Shown piece after piece: positions 33,631-41,680 of a stretch of DNA of 64,000 nt. The notes below the pieces were generated by a model. The model was not told the DNA's origin and did no database searches. It worked only from the letters and a program-made list of their open reading frames with translations. Within the stretch, counting starts at the first letter, position 1, and each line of letters begins with the position of its first letter. A program made the position numbers and the translations under genes. Source of the DNA: UBA8914 sp034002905. Its GTDB lineage: Bacteria; Pseudomonadota; Alphaproteobacteria; UBA9219. The DNA is taken from assembly GCA_034002905.1 (NCBI GenBank), contig JAVEZQ010000004.1, forward strand, positions 62,001 to 126,000. The letters run 5' to 3'.

Positions 33631-33648
33631 TGCATATGCCGTGCCAAA
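33631..33648 (-). promoter_or_regulatory. Sigma-54 promoter of the flgFGAH block
   Basis: On the minus strand TTGGCACGGCATATGCA fits the sigma-54 consensus TTGGCAC-N5-TTGCA with one mismatch. The GG (33645-33644) and GC (33633-33632) are separated by exactly ten bases. It points towards flgF; with the artefact gap collapsed the start codon (equivalent position 33563) lies about 68 bases away. Flagellar rod genes under RpoN control are known in other Alphaproteobacteria. Confidence 0.8.
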
Positions 33649-33843
33649 ACAATAATTTTTATAAAACAAATGGATAGCATTTTTGGCGTGAAGGGAAAAA
33701 GCGAGAAACGGTAGATTTTGCCTTTTCAATCGACGAAAAAGTTCCCAGACACCCGGTCGTGAAAACAGGCTTGTTAACCATACGGGTTTCCGCTACTCCT
33801 ATTGGAATATCAATGCCTTTATCATCTCTTGAGGAGTTCGCCC

Positions 33844-34467
33844 GTGGCTGAAGAGGACAAAAAGGACGCCAGCGCCCCAGAAAAGGATCTTGAGAAAGAT
33901 GCCGGTGAATCGTCTGCAGAAGGAAGTGGCGAAGAGGGCGGCCTAAATCCTCCCAAGCGGCAGTTCAGCAAAAAGCAAAAGATAATTGCGGCAGCAATCG
34001 CGGGTGTTTTGTTGCTGGGCGGTGTTGGCGCGGGCCTCTATTTCGTAGGGGTTTTTGGTGGTGAGGCGAGCCACGAGGCAACAGCTGAAGGTAAAAAAGA
34101 CGCGCATAGCGAGGCGCCTGCCGAGGAGGGAGTAGATGAAGATGGTGACAAAGAGGCTCACGCTCCTGTTTTTTATGCGTTGGGCGATATTCTTGTCAAT
34201 TTGGCGGGGGATGGCAAACGCCCCAATTATCTCAAGCTGACCATTAGTCTTGAGCTGGCCGACGAAAAGGACAAGACGATGCTTGATGCGCTTAAACCGC
34301 GTATTATCGATCAGTTTCAGTTGTATTTGCGTGAGCTGCGGGTCGAAGATTTGCGTGGCTCGGCTGGGCTTTTTCGTTTGCGAGAAGAACTTCTGCTACG
34401 TGTGAGCGAGGTTGTCCAGCCGATCCGTGTTCGTGATGTCCTTTTTCAGGAGATGCTGGTTCAATAG
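33844..34467 (+). CDS. fliL: Flagellar basal body-associated protein FliL
   Basis: FliL is a single-pass inner-membrane protein around the stator that supports torque. The 207-residue protein has an acidic cytoplasmic N-terminus (residues 1-40), one membrane helix (about 47-67, IIAAAIAGVLLLGGVGAGLYFVG), a charged linker to about 105, and a periplasmic stomatin-like domain (FYALGDILVNLAGDGKRPNYLKLTISLEL; then IIDQFQLYLRELRVEDLRGSAGLFRLREELL). I start at the GTG (33844), behind GAGGAG; an ATG at 33802 without a ribosome site would add 14 residues. It heads the plus-strand block with fliM. Confidence 0.92.
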   Translation: MAEEDKKDASAPEKDLEKDAGESSAEGSGEEGGLNPPKRQFSKKQKIIAAAIAGVLLLGGVGAGLYFVGVFGGEASHEATAEGKKDAHSEAPAEEGVDEDGDKEAHAPVFYALGDILVNLAGDGKRPNYLKLTISLELADEKDKTMLDALKPRIIDQFQLYLRELRVEDLRGSAGLFRLREELLLRVSEVVQPIRVRDVLFQEMLVQ

Positions 34468-34561
34468 CGCTTGGCGGATGACAATCATAGGGATTTGTTT
34501 TATCGTTGGGAATCGGTAAAATCTTTCGGAAATCCTTTCCTTTCAGAGTAATCAGAGTTTC

Positions 34562-35638
34562 ATGGCAGATGAACAGCAAACCGGCGGCGGCGCCGAGGGG
34601 ATGAGCGAAGAAGAACGGCAGGCTGCCGAATGGGCTGCCATGGCGGAAGGCGAAGGGGCTGACGGTGGATCAACCCGCGTGCTCAGTCAGAATGAAATCG
34701 ACTCTCTGCTCGGATTTTCGGGTGAAGGCCTGTCGCAGGACAGCTCCGGCATCATGGCGCTTATCAACAGCGCGCTGGTCAATTATGAACGCCTCCCGAT
34801 GCTCGAGGTTGTCTTTGATCGCCTCGTGCGCATGATGTCCACCAGCTTGCGCAATTTTACGTCGGACAACGTTGAAGTATCGCTTGACCAGATTACATCC
34901 GTGCGTTTTGGAGATTACCTCAATTCGATCCCTCTTCCTGCTATGTTAGCCGTGTTTAAGGCGGAGGAATGGGACAATTCGGCGCTCATGACGATCGACA
35001 GCGCCATGATCTACTCCATCGTGGATGTGCTTTTGGGCGGACGTCGCGGCACGGCGGCTATGCGTATCGAGGGGCGTCCTTATACAACGATTGAGCGCAA
35101 TCTGGTCGAAAGACTTGTGCGCGTGATTTTGTCCGATGTGTCCGGTGCTTTTGATCCGTTGTCGCCTGTGACGTTTCGCTTTGATCGCTTGGAAACCAAT
35201 CCTCGCTTTGCCACGATTGCGCGGCCAGCCAATGCCGCCGTTCTGGCCAAGCTGCGCATCGATATGGAAGATCGCGGCGGGCGCATCGAAATCCTTATCC
35301 CCTATGCGACGCTTGAACCCATTCGCGAATTGTTGCTTCAGATGTTTATGGGTGAGAAGTTCGGTCGTGACTCCATCTGGGAAACTCACTTGGGCAACGA
35401 ATTGCTGATGACCGATATGAATATGGAGGCCGTGTTGGGCGAGGCAACTGTGTCGCTTGGCGCGGTGATGAACTGGAAAGTCGGGTCGCGCTTTATGTTG
35501 AATGTCCGGCCGGACGATTCCATTTCGCTGCGGTCGGGGGATGTTACTTTGTTTAGGGGCCGGATGGGCTCGTTGAACGGCAATATTGCTGTGCGCATCG
35601 AAAGCGGTTCGTTGCGCAATGAAGAGTCAAAGGAATAA
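34562..35638 (+). CDS. fliM: Flagellar motor switch protein FliM
   Basis: FliM is the middle layer of the C-ring and binds phosphorylated CheY. The 358-residue protein begins with an unusual acidic extension of about 40 residues, before the CheY-binding-like motif VLSQNEIDSLLGF near residue 41. The central CheC-like domain includes NSALVNYERLPMLEVVFDRLVR, FGDYLNSIPLPAMLAVF and GGRRG. The C-terminal SpoA/FliN-like domain carries EAVLGEATVSLGAVMNWKVGS and LNVRPDDSISLRSGDVTLFRGRMG. It lies 94 bases after fliL. Confidence 0.96.
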   Translation: MADEQQTGGGAEGMSEEERQAAEWAAMAEGEGADGGSTRVLSQNEIDSLLGFSGEGLSQDSSGIMALINSALVNYERLPMLEVVFDRLVRMMSTSLRNFTSDNVEVSLDQITSVRFGDYLNSIPLPAMLAVFKAEEWDNSALMTIDSAMIYSIVDVLLGGRRGTAAMRIEGRPYTTIERNLVERLVRVILSDVSGAFDPLSPVTFRFDRLETNPRFATIARPANAAVLAKLRIDMEDRGGRIEILIPYATLEPIRELLLQMFMGEKFGRDSIWETHLGNELLMTDMNMEAVLGEATVSLGAVMNWKVGSRFMLNVRPDDSISLRSGDVTLFRGRMGSLNGNIAVRIESGSLRNEESKE

Positions 35639-35648
35639 CGGAGGCCAT

Positions 35649-36140
35649 ATGTCTTTTATCGCGATTTTTCTGGATGTGGTGATGATCGGCCTTTTGGGCA
35701 CGGGCATCTTTTATGCCGTGCGTCTGACGCGTCAGCTTGCCGAAATGCGGGCGAGCCGTGCGGAAATGCAGCGCTTTGTGATCGATTTCAATCAAACGGT
35801 TTTGCGGGCCGAAGCGGGGGTTCAGAATCTCAAACACACGGCGAGGTCTAGTGGCGATGATCTGGAAAAGCTAATTGAAAAGAGCCACTCCTTGCGCGAT
35901 GAGCTGATGTTCTTGGTCGAAAGTGCGGATCAGGCGGCCAATCGTCTGTCGCAACGTGCCACGAGCGCCAAATCCGTCGCGGCTCCGACGCCACAAACAA
36001 CAACACCTTCATCACCCAAAAATATAAAAGAGCCTGCGTCCGCGCCGAAAGCGACAGTGCCAAAGGCTGAGCCCTTTTCATTTAAGGCGGCGTCAACTGC
36101 CGAGCAGGAATTGCTGCGTGTACTTAAGAAACTGGGGTAG
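35649..36140 (+). CDS. DUF6468-type flagellar-associated membrane protein
   Basis: This 163-residue protein has one N-terminal membrane helix (FIAIFLDVVMIGLLGTGIFYAV), a charged coiled-coil segment (RLTRQLAEMRASRAEMQRFVIDFNQTVLRAEAGVQNL), and a low-complexity alanine/proline/threonine tail before a short conserved end (AEQELLRVLKKLG). The family is typical of alphaproteobacterial flagellar clusters next to fliM and motE, although its function is not established. The start at 35649 has an ideal GGAGG site; the upstream open frame lies inside fliM. The motE gene follows after six bases. Confidence 0.85.
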   Translation: MSFIAIFLDVVMIGLLGTGIFYAVRLTRQLAEMRASRAEMQRFVIDFNQTVLRAEAGVQNLKHTARSSGDDLEKLIEKSHSLRDELMFLVESADQAANRLSQRATSAKSVAAPTPQTTTPSSPKNIKEPASAPKATVPKAEPFSFKAASTAEQELLRVLKKLG

Positions 36141-36146
36141 GACAGG

Positions 36147-36818
36147 ATGGCCGGATTTCGATTGTCAGCAAAAACGGTTTTACCTTCGATGATCGCCGTG
36201 GCGGCGATGACGCTTACCCTGCGTGTCGGGGATTTATGGCAAACCATTTCGGAAGGGGCAAACTACACAGGGGTGCGCACCGTTCAGGCCGCTGAGGAAA
36301 AAACGGTTGAACCAGCGTCGGCCCAAGCTGAACCCGTAAAAAAAGAAGAAGCAAAAACGGAAGAAAAAAAGACCGAGAGCAAAAAGGATAAACGTACGGA
36401 CGACGATATTGAAACAGGGAGCGACCTTTACAAACAACTCATGGGACGACGTGAGCAGCTGGACAAGCGAGCTAAAGAGCTAGAGGGCCGCGAGGCGCTG
36501 ATCCTCGTGGCTGAAAAACGCCTTGATCAAAAAGTCAAGGAAATGGAAACGCTGAAAAAGCAGATTGAAACGCTCCTTGGACAGGCTGGTGCGCAGCAGC
36601 AGGAGCAAATTGAAAATCTCGTGAAGGTTTATGAAATCATGAAGCCCAAGGAGGCGGCCAAGATTTTTGAGACAATCGAGTTGCCGATTTTATTAGGCGT
36701 CGTCCAGAAAATGAAGCCTGCGCGCACCGCTGCCGTTTTGGCCGAAATGAATCCAGAAAAGGCCAAGGAAATTACGGTTGCCCTCACGCGTCGTGATCAG
36801 TTGCCACAATTGAAATAG
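36147..36818 (+). CDS. motE: MotE-like flagellar protein with MgtE_N-like domain
   Basis: MotE-family proteins serve as periplasmic chaperones of the flagellar stator apparatus in Alphaproteobacteria. The 223-residue protein has a N-terminal membrane anchor or signal (VLPSMIAVAAMTLTLRVG), a lysine- and glutamate-rich stretch (about 50-90), a long coiled coil (about 100-150), and a C-terminal MgtE_N-like unit (LVKVYEIMKPKEAAKIFETIELPILLGVVQKMKPARTAAVLAEM). The last unit is the diagnostic part. It follows the DUF6468 gene by six bases and converges with uppP three bases away. The name follows position and domain. Confidence 0.83.
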   Translation: MAGFRLSAKTVLPSMIAVAAMTLTLRVGDLWQTISEGANYTGVRTVQAAEEKTVEPASAQAEPVKKEEAKTEEKKTESKKDKRTDDDIETGSDLYKQLMGRREQLDKRAKELEGREALILVAEKRLDQKVKEMETLKKQIETLLGQAGAQQQEQIENLVKVYEIMKPKEAAKIFETIELPILLGVVQKMKPARTAAVLAEMNPEKAKEITVALTRRDQLPQLK

Positions 36819-36821
36819 TTT

Positions 36822-37637
36822 TTAATGCGGCAAAACGGGAGCCAGCTCTAAAAGCAAAAGAGCTACGACGCCAAGGCCGATCCGATACCACGCAAAGGGC
36901 GCGAAGCCGTGTTTTCCGATAAAGCCGACAAAGGTTTTGACGACGACAAGGGCGGAGAAGAAAGCTGTCACAAAGCCAATGCCGATCACCACGCCGTCAT
37001 CGCTGGACAAGTTGTGAAAGTTTTTATACAGGTCATAGGCGGTCGCCGCCGCCATGGTCGGGATTGCCAGAAAAAAGGAAAACTCTGCCGCGACCTTGCG
37101 ATCTACTTTGAGCAAGAGCGCCCCCATAATCGTTGCCCCCGAACGCGATACGCCGGGGATCATCGCTAGACATTGGGCAAAACCGATGGCGAGCGCCGTT
37201 TTCATCGACATTTCTTCGACTTCATGGACATTGGGGACGGGGGCTTTTTTCTCGATATAGAAAATGGCCACGCCGCCGATGATCAGTGACCAAGCCACAA
37301 CCCATGGATTGAACAAGACGTTTTTGATGAAATCATGTGCAAAAAAGCCAATCACCATGGCCGGAAGGAAGGAAAGAAGAACCGCATAAACAAATCGACG
37401 CGCGGCCGCGCTTGTGGGCAGGCCAATGGCCACTTTCCATAGCCTTTCGAAATAAACCGCTACAACAGCCAGAATAGCGCCAAACTGAATAACAATTTCA
37501 AAGACGTTACCTTGTGGCCCTTGAAACCCCAAAAGACGATCCATTAACAGGAGGTGGCCTGTTGAGGATACGGGCAGGAATTCAGTTAACCCTTCAACGA
37601 TACCCATTATTAAGGCGTTTACCCATGTCTCGAGCAT
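36822..37637 (-). CDS. uppP: Undecaprenyl-diphosphatase UppP (BacA)
   Basis: UppP dephosphorylates undecaprenyl diphosphate at the inner membrane to recycle the carrier lipid of peptidoglycan and O-antigen synthesis. The 271-residue protein has eight or so membrane segments. Catalytic motifs are GIVEGLTEFLPVSSTGHLLL (residues 10-29) and PGVSRSGATIMGALL near residue 165. The start at 37637 lies behind a GGGG purine block; an extension to 37688 adds 17 residues without membrane character. Upstream is a strong minus-strand terminator hairpin (37745-37776) that might act as an attenuator. Confidence 0.96.
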   Translation of the reverse strand: MLETWVNALIMGIVEGLTEFLPVSSTGHLLLMDRLLGFQGPQGNVFEIVIQFGAILAVVAVYFERLWKVAIGLPTSAAARRFVYAVLLSFLPAMVIGFFAHDFIKNVLFNPWVVAWSLIIGGVAIFYIEKKAPVPNVHEVEEMSMKTALAIGFAQCLAMIPGVSRSGATIMGALLLKVDRKVAAEFSFFLAIPTMAAATAYDLYKNFHNLSSDDGVVIGIGFVTAFFSALVVVKTFVGFIGKHGFAPFAWYRIGLGVVALLLLELAPVLPH

Positions 37638-37744
37638 TAGATCTATCCCCCTCGTCGCTGAAGGGGGTGATAGCCTATCACGACACAAAAGGCCAGAAGA
37701 AGTATAGTCCTCTGGATTGTTTAATGTTCACAATGAATAAGGGC

Positions 37745-37776
37745 AAAAAAAGGTCCTTAATCTAGGACAAAGGACC
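37745..37776 (-). terminator. Rho-independent terminator or attenuator upstream of uppP
   Basis: On the minus strand a perfect stem GGTCCTT/AAGGACC with an 11-base loop is followed by seven T. No minus-strand gene ends nearby, since the next gene upstream is fabI on the other strand. It therefore either stops antisense transcripts or attenuates uppP, whose start is 108 bases downstream. Confidence 0.7.
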
Positions 37777-37882
37777 ACAACATCATGTCAACGCGCTTCG
37801 CCTCTTGTGCATCGCGAGAAGTGAGGGTAAAACCAACCCTTCGCTGAGCATAATTGATTATTGAGAATAAACAGAGGTTGGC

Positions 37883-38752
37883 ATGGAAGGGCAGAGCATA
37901 ACGAACCCAATGACGGGACAAATGATGGTGGGCAAGCGCGGTTTGATTATGGGCGTGGCCAATGATCGATCCATCGCGTGGGGCATTGCGCAGGTTTGTG
38001 CTGCACATGGGGCTGAGATAGCCTTTACCTATCAAGGAGAAGCGCTGAGGAAGCGCGTGCAGCCTTTGGCTGAGTCTTTGGGGTCTACGATTATCGAGCC
38101 GTGCGATGTGATGGACGAAGCGAGCCTTGATCGTCTCTTTGCCACGTTGAAAGAAAAGTGGGGCAAGATCGATTTTGTCGTACATGGCATCGCTTATTCT
38201 GACAAGCGCGAGCTGGATGGCATGTATGTCAATACGACCCGTGCCAATTTTCTGAACACCATGGATGTCTCTTGCTATTCTTTCACAGCGGTTGCGCAAC
38301 GCGCCATGCCGTTGATGAGCGAGGGCGGCAGCTTGTTGACGCTCAGCTATATCGGGGCCGAACGTGTGATGCCGCACTATAACGTGATGGGCGTTGCCAA
38401 GGCGGCGCTTGAGGCCAGCGTGCGCTATCTGTCCGTGGATTTGGGTTCTAGGAATATCCGCGTGAATGCTATTTCGGCGGGGCCCATCAAAACGCTTGCA
38501 GCTAGCGGCATCGGAGATTTTCGCTATATCTTGCGTTGGAACGAGATTAATGCGCCGCTTCGCCGTAATGTCACGACAATTGAAGTCGGCCACACAGCCC
38601 TTTATCTACTTAGCGATCTGGGCACAGGCATGTCGGGTGAGGTTCTTTACGTTGATGCGGGCTATCATAATGTCGGCATGATGGCGGTTGAACAGGCTGG
38701 ACAGGTTGTCGAGCTTCTCAAAGGATTCGCGGCTGAAGGATCAGGGCAATAA
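37883..38752 (+). CDS. fabI: Enoyl-[acyl-carrier-protein] reductase (NADH) FabI
   Basis: FabI reduces enoyl-ACP in the last step of the fatty-acid elongation cycle. The 289-residue protein has an N-terminal extension of about 16 residues, then KRGLIMGVANDRSIAWGIAQ (cofactor loop), GAEIAFTYQGEALRKRV, HGIAYSDKRELDG and the catalytic Tyr-x6-Lys in its FabI form: YIGAERVMPHYNVMGVAKAALE. NAISAGPIKTLAASGI and GEVLYVDAGYHNVGM complete the fold. The stop overlaps the aroC start by one base. A start at a later methionine (37910 or so) is possible. Confidence 0.96.
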   Translation: MEGQSITNPMTGQMMVGKRGLIMGVANDRSIAWGIAQVCAAHGAEIAFTYQGEALRKRVQPLAESLGSTIIEPCDVMDEASLDRLFATLKEKWGKIDFVVHGIAYSDKRELDGMYVNTTRANFLNTMDVSCYSFTAVAQRAMPLMSEGGSLLTLSYIGAERVMPHYNVMGVAKAALEASVRYLSVDLGSRNIRVNAISAGPIKTLAASGIGDFRYILRWNEINAPLRRNVTTIEVGHTALYLLSDLGTGMSGEVLYVDAGYHNVGMMAVEQAGQVVELLKGFAAEGSGQ

Positions 38753-39825
38753 TGGCAAGTAACAGTTTTGGTTCAGTTTTTCGTTTTACAACGTGGGGCG
38801 AAAGCCACGGCCCTGCGATTGGCGTTGTGATTGATGGGTGCCCCGCGCGCATTCCCTTGACGGAAGCCGACATCCAGCCTTTTTTGGATCGCCGTCGTCC
38901 CGGCCAATCGACACTCACTACGCAAAGGCAGGAAGCGGATCAGGTCAAGATCCTGTCCGGTACTTTTGAAGGGATGACGACTGGAGCGCCCATCAGCCTG
39001 ATGATCGAGAACGCGGATCAGCGCTCCAAAGACTATGACGATATCAAAGACAAGTTCCGTCCCGGCCATGCCGATTACACCTATCACGTGAAATATGGTG
39101 TTCGCGATTATCGTGGCGGCGGGCGTTCCTCTGCACGCGAGACGGCATGCCGCGTGGCTGCAGGCGCTGTGGCGCGCAAGATTTTGGGCGATGGTGTAAA
39201 GGTACGCGGCGCCCTCATTCAGGTCGGTGAGCATATTGTCGATCGCAGCGAATGGAACTGGGCCGAGGTTGATCGCAATCCTTTGTTTAGCCCGAACGCC
39301 AAGGCCGCTGTGTTTTGGGAAGGTTTTTTGGAGCAGGTGCGCAAGTCCGGCAATTCTGTTGGGGCCGTCGTCGAGCTTCAGGCGACGGGCGTTCCCGCCG
39401 GATGGGGCGATCCCTGTTATGATAAGTTGGATAGCGAACTTGCCCGCGCGCTCATGTCGATCCATGCCGTGAAGGGTGTGGAGATTGGCGATGGGTTTGC
39501 TGCGGCGGCGCTCACCGGATTTGATCATGGCGATGAAATGCGACTGGATGCGAACGATAAGCCGTGCTTCCTTTCCAATCATGCCGGCGGTATTCTGGGC
39601 GGCATCTCGACGGGTCAGGATATTGTTGTTCGTTTTGCGCTTAAGCCGACCAGCTCGATCCTCTTGCCGCAAAAGACCGTGGATATTCACGGACAGGAAA
39701 CCGACATTAGCACCAAGGGCCGCCATGACCCCTGTATTGGCATTCGCGCCGTTCCGGTGGGGGAGGCGATGCTTGCTTGTGTTCTCGCCGATGCCAAGCT
39801 CAAATTTCTTTCTCAGTCCATATAA
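38752..39825 (+). CDS. aroC: Chorismate synthase
   Basis: AroC makes chorismate from EPSP with reduced FMN, the final shikimate step. The 357-residue protein shows TWGESHGPAIGVVIDGCPARIPL at residues 13-35, DRRRPGQSTLTTQR near 45, GTFEGMTTGAPISLMIEN near 72, the FMN-contact RPGHADYTYHVKYGVRDYRGGGRSSARETACRVAAGAVA region near 103, and DPCIGIRAVPVGEAMLA near the end. All motifs are complete. The start codon overlaps the fabI stop (TAATG), so the two are coupled. It ends 130 bases before the next gene. Confidence 0.98.
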   Translation: MASNSFGSVFRFTTWGESHGPAIGVVIDGCPARIPLTEADIQPFLDRRRPGQSTLTTQRQEADQVKILSGTFEGMTTGAPISLMIENADQRSKDYDDIKDKFRPGHADYTYHVKYGVRDYRGGGRSSARETACRVAAGAVARKILGDGVKVRGALIQVGEHIVDRSEWNWAEVDRNPLFSPNAKAAVFWEGFLEQVRKSGNSVGAVVELQATGVPAGWGDPCYDKLDSELARALMSIHAVKGVEIGDGFAAAALTGFDHGDEMRLDANDKPCFLSNHAGGILGGISTGQDIVVRFALKPTSSILLPQKTVDIHGQETDISTKGRHDPCIGIRAVPVGEAMLACVLADAKLKFLSQSI

Positions 39826-39838
39826 TTCATGAGGTTAG

Positions 39839-39853
39839 ACGAGATGGTCTCGT
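39839..39853 (+). terminator. Weak hairpin after aroC
   Basis: ACGAGA-TGG-TCTCGT followed by TT lies 13 bases past the aroC stop. Stem of six base pairs, short T-run; a possible but weak terminator. Confidence 0.3.
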
Positions 39854-39955
39854 TTGCCAAGGTTAGGCTTGCGCAAAAATAGAGCTTCGTCTATTGTGGA
39901 CTTACAACGTACAGAAACATATAGAAACATAAATTGTTGATATATTAGGTGCTTG

Positions 39956-40570
39956 ATGAGCAGCGAAAATACCAAACCGTCTTATGACGAGTGGATGTAT
40001 TGGACACAAGTAGTCGTTGATCGGTTAACAACTATTGCCCATGTGTATGGACACCCGCCTCATGAAGATGTGTTTATGTCGGATCAGGAGCGACAGCAAA
40101 AAATGTCGCAAGCCCTTTCCGCCTACGGGTATTTGCACGAATTGACCGATGAATACGAAATGTCCTTTCCCGGCGATATCGTTGATGCGACGGAAAAGGA
40201 AGAAGTCTTGATCGAAAAGCTCTATCCCGCTTTTATGGAAATCCTCAAGCATTTGCCCGAATGGTCACAGGACATGCAACTTTTGTTGAAATCCGCGTGG
40301 GTTCGGGATTGTGCCACAAAGCTGGCACAGATTTTATTCTGTGGGCCAGAGGGGCGATCGGGTGAGGGGATCGGGAGCGGCATGCCTGAAAATGGTCGCT
40401 TGCCGAGCGTGCTGGAAAACTTGTTGGATCGTGAGGCTTCGGGCGAAGGGCGCGCCGCACGCATCGAAAAGCCACGCAAAGCGCCAACCTATATGCGGCG
40501 AGAAGAATTGGCGCGTTTGTGGGGACGTCAAAACGGTTCGTTCTTGCGCTCTGCTGGACGTGTTGATTAA
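39956..40570 (+). CDS. Hypothetical protein, first of a paralogous pair
   Basis: This 204-residue cytoplasmic protein is of unknown function. It opens with DEWMYWTQVVVDRLTTIAHVY and has a later block LPEWSQDMQLLLKSAWVRDCATKLAQILFCGPEGRSGEGIGSGMPENGRLPSVLENLL. Both blocks recur in the next gene. The predicted fold is helical with a basic tail. The ATG at 39956 follows a TTG in frame; ribosome site is weak (AGGT). It is separated from its paralogue by 38 bases. It comes after aroC and before the tRNA used by the mobile element, so it is the last chromosomal unit of the window's left part. Confidence 0.75.
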   Translation: MSSENTKPSYDEWMYWTQVVVDRLTTIAHVYGHPPHEDVFMSDQERQQKMSQALSAYGYLHELTDEYEMSFPGDIVDATEKEEVLIEKLYPAFMEILKHLPEWSQDMQLLLKSAWVRDCATKLAQILFCGPEGRSGEGIGSGMPENGRLPSVLENLLDREASGEGRAARIEKPRKAPTYMRREELARLWGRQNGSFLRSAGRVD

Positions 40571-40608
40571 TTGTATTAAACAGGATTGATTGAGAAAGAA
40601 GGAAGACA

Positions 40609-41304
40609 ATGTCTCAAAGCTATTCGCAACGCGCACCGTTTAATGATTGGTGGTATTGGTCGGAATGTTTGGTGAAGCGGTTTCGCACGATTTCCGAAAT
40701 CTACAAGGAAAATATGGAAGCGGAGCGGAGCGCCGAAGCGGCGGATTGGGCCCGCAAGCTCAAGGATAATTGCATGGTGCCGGTGATGGAAGCGCGCAAG
40801 GGCATGCAAAGCGACGAACAAAAAGAAACGGTACGCCAGATGGAGGAAACAGCCATCGTTGCTGCCGCCAATATGTTCCGTGATATTTTGACAAACCTTC
40901 CCTTTATCTCCACCGCGATTCAGGATTTGCTTTACGTCTATTGGGAAGATGTCAAATGGGATTCCGAGGGAGAGAGCGATCAAATGGACGAGGTCACTGG
41001 CCTTGTTAAAAAAGCGAAAAAGAAATCCGCTGGGGATACGCGGATTACCGAACTTTTCTGGGGCCCTAAAGAAAGACAGGATGAAGGTATCCGCAGCGGC
41101 CGTGTAGAAGATGGCGGCTTGGCCGGCATTCTTGCCAATTTGTTGATGGCGGAAAAAACATCATCCAATCGTGCGCCGACGGATTATGGCCAAGTGCTGC
41201 AGGCGGCGGCTGTCCAGCAATATATTGCGACAACCAAAACGGCAAACCAGAAATGGGAAAATGTGGGCGTTCAGATGAACTTTAAGCCTGGCGGCGGGAT
41301 GTAA
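40609..41304 (+). CDS. Hypothetical protein, second of a paralogous pair
   Basis: This 231-residue protein shares with its upstream neighbour an opening W-x-YW-x-x-x-x-V-x-R-x-x-TI-x-x-x-Y and the block LFWGPKERQDEGIRSGRVEDGGLAGILANLL (in the neighbour LFCGPEGRSGEGIGSGMPENGRLPSVLENLL). Between them it has an acidic insertion around residue 120 (EGESDQMDEVTG) and a lysine run. The conserved GP-x-x-R-x-x-EGI-x-SG-x-x-E-x-G signature is unfamiliar to me. A GAAGGAAG ribosome site precedes the ATG. Function unknown; co-transcription is likely. Confidence 0.78.
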   Translation: MSQSYSQRAPFNDWWYWSECLVKRFRTISEIYKENMEAERSAEAADWARKLKDNCMVPVMEARKGMQSDEQKETVRQMEETAIVAAANMFRDILTNLPFISTAIQDLLYVYWEDVKWDSEGESDQMDEVTGLVKKAKKKSAGDTRITELFWGPKERQDEGIRSGRVEDGGLAGILANLLMAEKTSSNRAPTDYGQVLQAAAVQQYIATTKTANQKWENVGVQMNFKPGGGM

Positions 41305-41680
41305 CGGTTCCTTGTGCTTTGTGTGGTGAGGCTATTGGTTTGGCGCTTTTTTCCTTTATGACCATTTTTCTAAATAAGGGTCCTGATCTTGCTAAAATCG
41401 CGAGGCCTCAGCTTGTCTGGGGCCTGTCTATGGCTTGGCCCCCCCGTTTGTATCACGCTTGTTAACTATTGTCTTTTGGGCCGGCTTATGCCTTGCGGCT
41501 TGGGCGACCGGCGGGTTCGGCGGCGTAAGGTGGCAAAAGGCCATAACTTTGCTTGCACAAGCGCCGAGATTATGGCAAAAACCGCTTTCACACATGTCCT
41601 GCGGGATCGTGCCGCCCACGGACCGGAAAGCGATAAGCCCCTTCGCAAAGTTACTTGAGGGTGTGCCGCAAAGCTTATGT
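41305..41680. other. Intergenic region before tRNA-Thr
   Basis: This 376-base stretch separates the paralogous pair from the tRNA. It must contain the tRNA promoter. An imperfect hairpin (AGGCCTCAG / CTGGGGCCT, about 41403-41426) is present, not followed by T. The minus strand is open to 41466 only as the read-through tail of the recombinase frame. I see no gene here. Confidence 0.5.

Noticed and set aside
37757..38593. 278-codon open frame antisense to fabI
   Set aside because: FabI is certain on the other strand; only its last nine codons, next to the terminator, were kept as an observation.
41389..41658. Open frames in the gap before tRNA-Thr
   Set aside because: No ribosome sites or motifs; composition looks non-coding.
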